DNA of 55,089 nt from an uncultured Eubacteriales bacterium (GTDB lineage Bacteria > Bacillota > Clostridia > Christensenellales > Borkfalkiaceae), in NCBI GenBank assembly GCA_949288785.1, contig CASELQ010000008.1:1-55089 (forward strand), given 5' to 3'. The notes beneath the pieces are model-generated. The model saw only the letters and a list, made by a program, of their open reading frames with translations. It searched no databases and was not told the DNA's origin. Made by a program: the position numbers and the translations under genes. This document shows positions 42,460 through 50,449 of the stretch, piece by piece (position 1 is the stretch's first letter; each line of letters opens with the position of its first letter).

Positions 42460-43836
42460 ATGAAAAAATTCGCAGTTATGCTGCTCACGGTGTTACTTGC
42501 GCTCGTGCTGGGGCTTGCGTCGTTCGGGTGCGGCAACAGAGAGAACGGAGAAAACAACAGCGGAGAAAACGGGCCTGGCAACGAACAGACCCAGACGCCC
42601 GAAACGGACGCCGGCGGCAATACCATAATAGAGATAATGGTGCACGTTGCCGAACAGTCCGCCGAAGGCATGGCGTATAAGCGCGTTACCGACGGGTTTA
42701 ACGCCAGCAGCGAAGCGCGCGACAACAAGATAAGGGTCAGGGTCAATTATCAGCCCCGTTCCACCAGCGCGACGGGGTATGAAACCATACTGAACGGCAT
42801 GCTCAGCCAGGGCAATCTTCCGGACATCATTACCTTTGACGCGCCCAACACATGGAGTTACGCAAACTCAGGGATACTGAGCGATATAACGGACCTCATT
42901 TCGGCGGAAACGCAGGAAGACTTTTTCGAGATAAGCAAAAATACCTATCAGGACAGACTTTACGGGCTGCCCATACAGGAATCCAGCGCGGGTATATATT
43001 ACAATAAGCGCATTTTCAGGGAAGCGGGCGTGCTTTCGCCCGTAGAGAACATGACCGCCGACGATCCGTGGGATATTGAGATGTTTGAAATCATTTGCGC
43101 TACCCTAAAAAATTCGGGTAAGTGCGACCTTCCCGTGGACCTGCAGCTGTATAAGGCGAACGACGAAACAGCCACTTATCTGCTGTACCCGTTCATATTA
43201 GCGCAGGGCGGCTCTTTTTTGTCGGAAGACGGTATGACCGCAACGGGGTATTTTAATTCCGCCGCAACGGTAAACGCGTTCCAGAAGATAAGGGACTGGG
43301 TGAACGCGGGCTATACTTCTTACGACGCGAGCGACGTGGGTTTTTATACAGGGAAATACGCCATGTATCTTTCCAGCGGCTGGTCCATTCCCGAGATAGA
43401 AAATCAGTACGCTTCCACACTGGGCGAGGATTGGGGGATACTGCCTTATCCGCAGGGTACGGCAAAGGCTTCCGCCACGGGCAGCTGGTCTTTCGGAATA
43501 ACCACGCAGGCTTCTTCTCCCGAAAAGGCGGCTATAGTGCTTAAGTGGCTTGTTTCCACCGACAGCTCGGTTACCATAACCGACGCCACCGGTATGATTC
43601 CCGCGCGGTACAGCGCCATAGAACGCAAGAATTATGAGGCAGGGTCGCCCGAATACGTACTTTACGACCAGTTGGTAAAGACGGGCAGGACCCGCCCCGG
43701 CACCATTGCTTACCCGGAATTCACTTCCACTTTCCAAAGCGTGATAAACGCGCTGAGAAACAGCAATTCCGCTTCTCAGGTAGTCCAAACTTTCACAAGC
43801 GAATTGCAGAACAATCTCAACAGGTACGGAAAGTGA
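42460..43836 (+). CDS. ABC transporter sugar-binding lipoprotein
   Basis: 458 residues of the extracellular solute-binding family 1. A lipoprotein signal ends at ASFGC (Cys about 24), followed by a Glu/Asn-rich linker. IMVHVAEQSAEGMAYKRVTD begins the first lobe; the YGLPIQESSAGIYYNKRIF strand and the SSGWSIPEIENQYAS region are typical of maltodextrin-type binding proteins. It captures imported oligosaccharides, here presumably fructo-oligosaccharides, and passes them to the two permeases that follow. A strong aaaggaggg ribosome site precedes the ATG. Confidence 0.9.
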   Translation: MKKFAVMLLTVLLALVLGLASFGCGNRENGENNSGENGPGNEQTQTPETDAGGNTIIEIMVHVAEQSAEGMAYKRVTDGFNASSEARDNKIRVRVNYQPRSTSATGYETILNGMLSQGNLPDIITFDAPNTWSYANSGILSDITDLISAETQEDFFEISKNTYQDRLYGLPIQESSAGIYYNKRIFREAGVLSPVENMTADDPWDIEMFEIICATLKNSGKCDLPVDLQLYKANDETATYLLYPFILAQGGSFLSEDGMTATGYFNSAATVNAFQKIRDWVNAGYTSYDASDVGFYTGKYAMYLSSGWSIPEIENQYASTLGEDWGILPYPQGTAKASATGSWSFGITTQASSPEKAAIVLKWLVSTDSSVTITDATGMIPARYSAIERKNYEAGSPEYVLYDQLVKTGRTRPGTIAYPEFTSTFQSVINALRNSNSASQVVQTFTSELQNNLNRYGK

Positions 43837-43871
43837 TGTTTTCCGTGCGCCAATAAAAAAGGGGTATAATT

Positions 43872-44855
43872 ATGTTACTGACCTCTGTTGCGATAATCGG
43901 CGTGTTTTTGCTGGTGTTCGCGGGTTTCATAGTAAAAGACGTGATAGTCGTCAGGCGTTCGGCAGGTAAGCTTGAAAGATATTCTTTCAAGGAGAGTTTA
44001 TGCTCTTACCTTATGCTTTTGCCCGCCGTCGCCCTGATATGTATATTCGTACTGCTCCCGATAATCTATTCTCTCGGGTACGCTTTCACCGACTATTACC
44101 TGCTCCGTCCGGACGACGTGCACTTTGTATTCCTTGATAACTTCAAGGACATCATATCCAACATTTCGGCAAGGGGAAACGTATATAACGCCATAATAAA
44201 CACCGCCAAGTTCGTGGTGTTCGTGGTACCGCTGCAGATAGGCATGGCTTTGGGGCTGGCGCTCCTTGTAAACAAGAAACTCCGCGGGATGGGGGTGTTC
44301 AAGGTGCTGTTCTTTGCGCCCGTGGTCATCTCCCTTACGGTAACTTCCTTTTTATGGTCCAGGATATTGGGCGGCGGAGAATCGGGGCTGCTTAATTCAT
44401 TCCTTGTAAAACTCGGCGCCGAATCCGTGAGTTTTCTGTTCGAGCCCCAGCAATCCATGTACTGGATAGTGCTGATATCGGCATGGCAGGGGTGCGGATA
44501 TCAGATGCTCATTTTCCTTTCCGGGCTTAAAGGGATAGACGCCACTTTATACGAAGCGGCCGACCTTGACGGCGCAAACGTGTTCTTAAAGTTTTCGGCG
44601 GTAACCATGCCGGGTCTGCGCTCGGTACTTACCTTCGTTATAATAACCGTGTTCATAGGCGCATGCAAAATAATGGTGCAGCCCATGCTGATGACGGGCA
44701 ACCAAAGTTTTACAATTACGCTCAACTACCTTATGTATATTGAAGGTTACACCTATCGCTGGGTGGGGTATTCCTCTGCAATAGCCCTTCTCATGACAAT
44801 AGTTATCGGCGCGATAACCTTTTTGCAGAGATACCTGTTGAAGGAGGAGGACTGA
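43872..44855 (+). CDS. ABC sugar permease, MalF type
   Basis: 327 residues with about seven membrane helices; an extra N-terminal helix precedes the six-helix core. The EAA loop that docks on the ATPase is YEAADLDGANVFLKFSAVTM near residue 228. It pairs with the permease at 44857. Ribosome site aaaggggt. The ATG follows the binding-protein stop by 35 bases. Confidence 0.9.
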   Translation: MLLTSVAIIGVFLLVFAGFIVKDVIVVRRSAGKLERYSFKESLCSYLMLLPAVALICIFVLLPIIYSLGYAFTDYYLLRPDDVHFVFLDNFKDIISNISARGNVYNAIINTAKFVVFVVPLQIGMALGLALLVNKKLRGMGVFKVLFFAPVVISLTVTSFLWSRILGGGESGLLNSFLVKLGAESVSFLFEPQQSMYWIVLISAWQGCGYQMLIFLSGLKGIDATLYEAADLDGANVFLKFSAVTMPGLRSVLTFVIITVFIGACKIMVQPMLMTGNQSFTITLNYLMYIEGYTYRWVGYSSAIALLMTIVIGAITFLQRYLLKEED

Positions 44856-44856
44856 C

Positions 44857-45738
44857 ATGAATAAATGTTCCTCCCGCAAAGCGGCAAAAGCAGCGGGACG
44901 CTGCTGCACATATTTCTTCTGCACGGTGATTGCGGTATTATTCATATTCCCGCTGGTGTGGATGATAGTTACCAGCACCAAGACCGAAGTGCAGTACGCA
45001 AGCGACCTGGGCTCCGTTAGGACGTTTTTGCCGTATCTTGCGGATCTCAGCACCTTTTTCGATAATTACGGCAGAGTGCTTACCCAATACGATATATGGA
45101 AGTACGCGGTGAACAGTTTAGCCTACGCCGCATGCGTGGTAGCGGGCAACGTGCTGGTGAACGCGCTTGCGGGATACGTTATGGCAAAGTTCCGTTTCCC
45201 CGGGAAAAGCTTTATAAGTTTCATTATCATGTTCCTTCTCATAGTGCCGGTGGAGACCACCATAATACCGCTATATTCCATAGTGCACAATTTAGGTATT
45301 TCGGGTACGGTGCTTGCGGTGATACTCCCGCCCATAGTGAGCGTGTTCAACATCTTTTTGTTCCAGCAGTTTTTCTATAACATCTCGCGGGAGTATATAG
45401 AGGCGGCGGAACTGGACGGGGCTTCTCAGTTAAGGATATTCTTTTCTATAATGATACCCCTCTCCATGCCCATTGTGGCAACGGTGGCTACGTTCGCGTT
45501 TATAGGCGTGTGGAACGACTATATCTGGCCCACCATGGTGTTGCCCAGCCCTCAGCCGGGCGAATGGCCGCTTTATCCCATACAGGCGGCGCTGACCACC
45601 ATTCAGAGCATAGAGAACGTTACCACGGGCGAGGTGATGGCGTCTTTGGTGATAACGAGTGTACCGATTTTCCTTATATATGTGTTTGCGCAGAAGTATA
45701 TCGTGGAAGGTATAGGCGCGGGCGGACTTAAAATATAG
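44857..45738 (+). CDS. ABC sugar permease, MalG type
   Basis: 293 residues, six membrane helices. The EAA loop is YIEAAELDGASQLRIFFSIM near residue 187 and WNDYIWPTMVL near 227 is the usual conserved MalG end region. Start is two bases after the partner's stop with aaggaggagg. No ATP-binding subunit is encoded in the locus, so a shared MsmX/MsmK-type ATPase elsewhere must energise import, as known for many Firmicutes sugar importers. Confidence 0.9.
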   Translation: MNKCSSRKAAKAAGRCCTYFFCTVIAVLFIFPLVWMIVTSTKTEVQYASDLGSVRTFLPYLADLSTFFDNYGRVLTQYDIWKYAVNSLAYAACVVAGNVLVNALAGYVMAKFRFPGKSFISFIIMFLLIVPVETTIIPLYSIVHNLGISGTVLAVILPPIVSVFNIFLFQQFFYNISREYIEAAELDGASQLRIFFSIMIPLSMPIVATVATFAFIGVWNDYIWPTMVLPSPQPGEWPLYPIQAALTTIQSIENVTTGEVMASLVITSVPIFLIYVFAQKYIVEGIGAGGLKI

Positions 45739-45749
45739 GGGGAGATAAT

Positions 45750-48245
45750 ATGAAAATATTCAAGAAAATTCTGGTTTTGTTTCTGGCGTTCGCGCTGGCG
45801 GTTTCCGCGGCAGGGTGCGGCGGGAAAAAGAATCCCAACGAGGGAGGCGTTCTGCCTCCCCCCTCCGGCACGGAGGAAAGCTCTCTTCTTGCCCATTACG
45901 GGTTCGACGAGGGGAGCGGCTCTAATACCGAAGAGCAGGTAAGCGGGCGCAGTCTGGTCATAAACAACGTGTTTTCGGAGGGCAATCAGTCCATACTCTT
46001 AAAACCCGCCACCGAGCCGCTGTGGCGCAAGGGAGTAAAGGGCAATTGCCTGTATATGGACGGCACTTCCAACTATATAGAGGACACCGCTTTTGCCAAC
46101 ATCGCCGACAATTCCATAACCGTGGCGGGCTGGGTGGCGCCCCGCGTGTTTGAAAACAACTTCCGCCCGGAAGGTCTTACCTGTATTGTGGGTAAAGGAG
46201 ACGTTGAACTTTCGGAGGGCTGGCTTTTGGGGTACGGGTATCTCGGGACATGGGGTTTTAAGGTGGCGCTTTCAAGCCCCGAAACGGGCGAATATTTCAC
46301 GGCTGCATTCTATGACCCCGTAAACTACCTGCCGTTGTACGAATGGAGCCACGTCGCCGCCTCTTACGACGCCGATATGGGCAGGATATGTCTGTATCTC
46401 AACGGGGAAGTGGTTTACGAACAGATATACGAAGAGTATGCGGGGCTGAAGATGGTGCCCGCGTCCGACCCGTTGCGCGTGGGGAAATACATCAGTCCCG
46501 CCACCGTATACGGGCTGGACTGCAACCTTGTGGCGGGACTTTTGGACGAGGTGTACGTTTACGGCAGCCAGCTGACTCATGCAGAGGTAAAAGCGCTTTA
46601 CGAGGACAAGGACGGCGCGGGTCATCCCGTATGCGAGTATAAAGACGTCATGCTGGACAGTACCGTATATGAGGGAGACAGATACCGCCCGCAGTATCAC
46701 GCCATTCCGCCGGGAATGTGGATGAACGAACCGCACGCGGCAATGTATTATAACGGCTATTACCACTTGTTTTATCAGAGCAATCCCAACGGTCCGTATT
46801 GGGCGCAGATACGCTGGGGGCACTGGGTGAGCAGGGATATGGTGCATTGGGAATATGTAAAGGAAGCGGTGCTTCCCACCAAGGATATCTGTCCGGACGG
46901 GGTGTGGACGGGCGGTTCGGTCATAGGACCGGACGGTACGCCCTGGCTTATAATAACGGCTGGCACTACCTCTACTACTTACAGCGGACAGAATATTGCG
47001 TTTGCTCACTGCGCCGATCCTTCGGACCCGTATTTGCAGGATTGGGTGGTGGAAGATACCGTTGCCATCGTTCAGGAGCCGGGGATAGGCAAACAGAATC
47101 AGTTCCGCGACCCCTTTGTATGGAAAGATGACGGAATATATTACATGATGGTTGGGTCCGGCGTGGACGGGCAGAACCACGGCGGCGCGCTTTTCTTTAC
47201 TTCCGAGGACATGCGGGATTGGGAATTCCATAACTATGTGTTCGAGTCCGAGGCGGAGGAGGCGGGCATACATTGGGAATGCATTCAGCTTCTGCCCGTC
47301 AGCACAAGGGACGGCAGCATGCAGAAATATGTGTTCTTCCTTACCCCGCAGTACGCCGCGGCGGACAGAACGGTGGAGTGCTATTACTGGATAGGCTCGT
47401 TCGACAAGGTGAGCAAGAAGTTCGTGCCGGACGAAGGGTTTTCCGAGCCGCGGCTTATGGATTACGGTTACGGCATTTACACGGGGCAGACGGGCTTTAC
47501 TTACCTTACCGAAGAGGATGTTGCCGCAGGCAAGACCTATGAACAGGGCAGAACGGTGCTGTTCGCCATAGCGCAGGGCAAAGAGCCCGGCACCATGCAC
47601 GACTTTTATTCGGGCTGGGCGCATAACGCCGCGCTGCCGCTCGACCTGTATCTTTCGGCGGACGGACATTCGCTCGAAATCGAACCGATTCCCGAACTGA
47701 ACAGTTTAAGGGAAGAGACGTTATACGAGCAGCCTGCGGGCAGTATGAGCATGGAACAGGCAAATGCCGCCATATCGGAGATAAGAGGAGACCTGCTTGA
47801 AATAGAGATGACTTTAAGCCTTGAAAACGCAGGGGCAGATTACGACGCGGGGCTGTACGTGAGGTACAATCCCTATCATAACTCGCTCAACCAGACCGAA
47901 CGTACGGGGATAATTTTCTCTTCCGGCGGGGTATATATAGACAGGTCGCAGACTTCGAGATACGTTACCACTCTTTCCAACTCGCACGTATGGCAGAACG
48001 CCGACAAGCAGTTTTCCGTGCGGGTGTTTATGGACAGGTCTATGCTGGAAGTGTATATAGACGGAAAGGTGAGTTTCACTTCGAGGATGTATCCCATGTA
48101 CGAAGATTCGGACTATCTGAAATTTTTTGCAAACGGCTGCACTCTTACGGTGAGCGGGCTTAAAATTTACAGGATGGGTTCCGCTTATTCGGATACCGTT
48201 ACGCCCGCGTATTACGGCAATACGGGCAGTATAAGAGACGCTTAA
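45750..48245 (+). CDS. GH32 lipoprotein with N-terminal LamG-like domain and variant nucleophile motif
   Basis: 831 residues. Lipoprotein signal ending AAGC (Cys 24), then a concanavalin/LamG-like domain (about 45-280, with YGFDEGSG and WSHVAASYDADMGRICLYLN). The GH32 catalytic domain has WMNEPHA in place of WMNDPNG, so the nucleophile position is Glu327; the transition-state Asp454 in FRDPF and the acid/base Glu510 in HWECIQ are normal. A C-terminal beta-sandwich follows (SLENAGADYDAGLYVRYN onward). Some fructanases of GH32 share the NEPH variant as I recall, possibly endolevanases. It would sit lipid-anchored next to the importer, trimming fructan. Ribosome site ggggag eight bases upstream. 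Confidence 0.87.
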   Translation: MKIFKKILVLFLAFALAVSAAGCGGKKNPNEGGVLPPPSGTEESSLLAHYGFDEGSGSNTEEQVSGRSLVINNVFSEGNQSILLKPATEPLWRKGVKGNCLYMDGTSNYIEDTAFANIADNSITVAGWVAPRVFENNFRPEGLTCIVGKGDVELSEGWLLGYGYLGTWGFKVALSSPETGEYFTAAFYDPVNYLPLYEWSHVAASYDADMGRICLYLNGEVVYEQIYEEYAGLKMVPASDPLRVGKYISPATVYGLDCNLVAGLLDEVYVYGSQLTHAEVKALYEDKDGAGHPVCEYKDVMLDSTVYEGDRYRPQYHAIPPGMWMNEPHAAMYYNGYYHLFYQSNPNGPYWAQIRWGHWVSRDMVHWEYVKEAVLPTKDICPDGVWTGGSVIGPDGTPWLIITAGTTSTTYSGQNIAFAHCADPSDPYLQDWVVEDTVAIVQEPGIGKQNQFRDPFVWKDDGIYYMMVGSGVDGQNHGGALFFTSEDMRDWEFHNYVFESEAEEAGIHWECIQLLPVSTRDGSMQKYVFFLTPQYAAADRTVECYYWIGSFDKVSKKFVPDEGFSEPRLMDYGYGIYTGQTGFTYLTEEDVAAGKTYEQGRTVLFAIAQGKEPGTMHDFYSGWAHNAALPLDLYLSADGHSLEIEPIPELNSLREETLYEQPAGSMSMEQANAAISEIRGDLLEIEMTLSLENAGADYDAGLYVRYNPYHNSLNQTERTGIIFSSGGVYIDRSQTSRYVTTLSNSHVWQNADKQFSVRVFMDRSMLEVYIDGKVSFTSRMYPMYEDSDYLKFFANGCTLTVSGLKIYRMGSAYSDTVTPAYYGNTGSIRDA

Positions 48246-48257
48246 AGGGGGTGCGAT

Positions 48258-50159
48258 ATGAAAAAGAGTTTAAGTTTAACGCTTTGCGCCGCGCTGGCTG
48301 CGGCGGTGTTTACGGGCGGCGCGGCGTATGCCGAACCCGCGCCCGTTTCCGAACAGAGTTACAGCATAGTGAACGGCGGATTTGAAACGGGTGATCTCAC
48401 CGGTTGGACGGTGGAAAGCGGTAAGGCTTTCAGTGAGGATAACGTTGCCACCAACGACGAGTTTATGTTCCCCGAAGACGCCAATCACAACAAAATAGCC
48501 GTAAATCAGACGGGCAACTGGCACCTTTACGGCAAAGGCTATAATGAGGATATTCCCAATTCTTTCACCGGGGCGCTCCGCTCCTCCGAATTCACGTTGG
48601 GAGGAACGGGCACGATATCCATGAAAATCGCGGGCGGCGCCACGCGCTATCCCGGCGAGGAGGGCGCCGAAAAACCGATGGCTCAGCGGTGTTTTGTAGG
48701 GGTTTATCTTGCGGAGACCGATATGCTTGTAGCCAAACAGGAAAACGAATATTTTCTCAAACATACCACCGCATACGTAAACCCCGGGCAGTATGCCTCC
48801 AACGTGTTCAATACGGATAACTACTATACCTATTATCTCGACCTGTACGAATACCTCGGGGAGCGCATGTATATAAAGATAGTGGACAACGACCCCTCTT
48901 ATTATTACGGCTATATTTCGGTGGACGATATAAGGACTTACAGCGAGGAGGGCGCCCAGCCGGAAGGGGAGAGAAAAGACAAGGTAAAGGTATATGAGAC
49001 CGAGGCGGAGGGCACCGCATATCAGATACCCAACGGCGGGTTTGAAACGGGTTCGCTTGCCGGCTGGCAGGTAACGGAAGGGCTTGCCTTTTCCAACGCC
49101 GGGGTGAACGCTTCAGACGTGTGGTGGAACGAGAACATAACCTATAATCGGGACGGGGACTATCATTACGGAATGTTTGATCCGCAGGCGACGGGCAGAA
49201 TGCGTTCCGCCGTGTTCGAGGTGGCGGGCAGCGGCTATGTGTCTTTCAAACTCGGCGGTTGTATGGATCAGTCGAAAACCTATCTCCGTTTTATGCTGGT
49301 CGATGGAGACGGCGCGCTGGAAGTTGCGCGTTTCAGTAACGTAAAATACAAGAATTTTCAGTTTCCCTACGTTGCGAACGGGATGAAACTGCTCAACATG
49401 GTACAGTACTATGCGGATTTTTCGGCGTTCCTCGGCAAAACGATGTATATCGAGGCGGTCGATACGAATACTTCGTCGGACGACCTCGGATGCATGGTTT
49501 TAGACAGCGTGATAACCTATCACCCCTCCCGCCCGCAGTTCATGTACGAAAGAGAGGCTTTTGAGCTTGCGGTAAACTATGAATATGAGGAACAAAGCAA
49601 GTATCAGCTGCCAAACGGCACTTTCGAGCGGGGCGACCTTACCGGCTGGCAGGTGATAGACGGAACCGAGGGCTTCGGCGGGGAGGGCAGCCTTCTTACG
49701 GACGAGACTTTCTGGGCGGAAGAAATACCTTACAACAAGAGCGGCGTATATTTCTTTGCGAGTACCGACGCGCAGACGGGCGTTCTGCGTTCTTCGACGT
49801 TCACGCTCGGCGGCGGCGGGAGCGTTTCTTTCAAACTCGGCGCGGCAAAGAACCCGCAGCTCGTCTATATCAGTTTTTATGCGATGGTAGGCGGTGTTCC
49901 CAAGGAGATAGGGCGGTTTTCCAACGACAATTTCAACGACGTCGGTTTTCCGTCGCTTTCGCAGGGAATGCAGATACAAAACCTCATCGAATATCATTTT
50001 ACGTTCGCTGAGGAATATCTCGGATGCGAGATGTACGTGGAGATAGTGGACCGCGGCGAAAGCGATTACGGGTTTATTACAGTAGATTCCGTAATAACTT
50101 ATTATCCGGCGGGCTCGGTTCTGCCCGGAAAGGCGGCTACAAACCTTATAGGCGGATAG
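48258..50159 (+). CDS. Secreted protein of three tandem carbohydrate-binding-like repeats
   Basis: 633 residues: a signal peptide ending AYA (about residue 26), then three homologous modules of about 180 to 205 residues starting IVNGGFETGDLTGW (residue 37), IPNGGFETGSLAGW (257) and LPNGTFERGDLTGW (451). Each continues through a SGxAFSxxNV/DxxFW segment, a TGxLRSSxFTLGGxGxxSFKLG core, a partner strand with FSN, and closes with a YIEIVDxxxxxYGxxxxDSVxTY strand. The NGxFExGxLxGW opening is typical of jelly-roll carbohydrate-binding modules (CBM4/22/6-like). No anchor is visible. In this locus it likely binds fructan. It shares the repeat with the protein at 50450. Not assigned to a named CBM family. 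Confidence 0.7.
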   Translation: MKKSLSLTLCAALAAAVFTGGAAYAEPAPVSEQSYSIVNGGFETGDLTGWTVESGKAFSEDNVATNDEFMFPEDANHNKIAVNQTGNWHLYGKGYNEDIPNSFTGALRSSEFTLGGTGTISMKIAGGATRYPGEEGAEKPMAQRCFVGVYLAETDMLVAKQENEYFLKHTTAYVNPGQYASNVFNTDNYYTYYLDLYEYLGERMYIKIVDNDPSYYYGYISVDDIRTYSEEGAQPEGERKDKVKVYETEAEGTAYQIPNGGFETGSLAGWQVTEGLAFSNAGVNASDVWWNENITYNRDGDYHYGMFDPQATGRMRSAVFEVAGSGYVSFKLGGCMDQSKTYLRFMLVDGDGALEVARFSNVKYKNFQFPYVANGMKLLNMVQYYADFSAFLGKTMYIEAVDTNTSSDDLGCMVLDSVITYHPSRPQFMYEREAFELAVNYEYEEQSKYQLPNGTFERGDLTGWQVIDGTEGFGGEGSLLTDETFWAEEIPYNKSGVYFFASTDAQTGVLRSSTFTLGGGGSVSFKLGAAKNPQLVYISFYAMVGGVPKEIGRFSNDNFNDVGFPSLSQGMQIQNLIEYHFTFAEEYLGCEMYVEIVDRGESDYGFITVDSVITYYPAGSVLPGKAATNLIGG

Positions 50160-50296
50160 TCTTGGCGGCGGGGGCGGCACATTGCCCCCGAAAAAAAGAA
50201 TTTTCCGTCCGCCGGAGACGGGAAAGAAGAGGATGGCTTCCGGCGCGGCAAAGAAAAATTTTTATAAAAAATAAAGGAGAAAAAAGGAGAATTGTC

Positions 50297-50437
50297 ATGA
50301 AAAAAATCTATGAAACGCCCGAAGCCGACTTGTCGGCGGCGGGAAACACGGCGGACGCAGTGCTGTCCAGCAACGGTTTTATCGATAAGACCCAAGACCA
50401 GCCGGACGGCTGGAACAACAACGGGTTTTTGCAGTAA
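50297..50437 (+). CDS. 46-residue peptide between two secreted-repeat genes
   Basis: Starts at ATG 50297, seven bases after aggag, and encodes MKKIYETPEADLSAAGNTAD followed by a Ser-rich middle and the tail DGWNNNGFLQ. The MKK-Y-x-x-PE opening recalls widespread short Clostridia peptides that end in Ser/Thr/Gly-rich tails and have unknown roles. It has no signal peptide, and no modification enzyme is nearby. It lies 12 bases before the next gene and is probably co-transcribed. Two weak hairpins lie in the 137-base gap 50160-50296 (near 50170-50189 and 50200-50225). Confidence 0.55.
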   Translation: MKKIYETPEADLSAAGNTADAVLSSNGFIDKTQDQPDGWNNNGFLQ

Positions 50438-50449
50438 GGAGGCGCGGCG

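Noticed and set aside
46272..47669. A 465-codon minus-strand frame inside the GH32 lipoprotein gene
   Set aside because: The plus strand encodes a clear GH32 enzyme with conserved catalytic residues; the antisense frame shows no domain and is rich in His/Arg as expected of a shadow.
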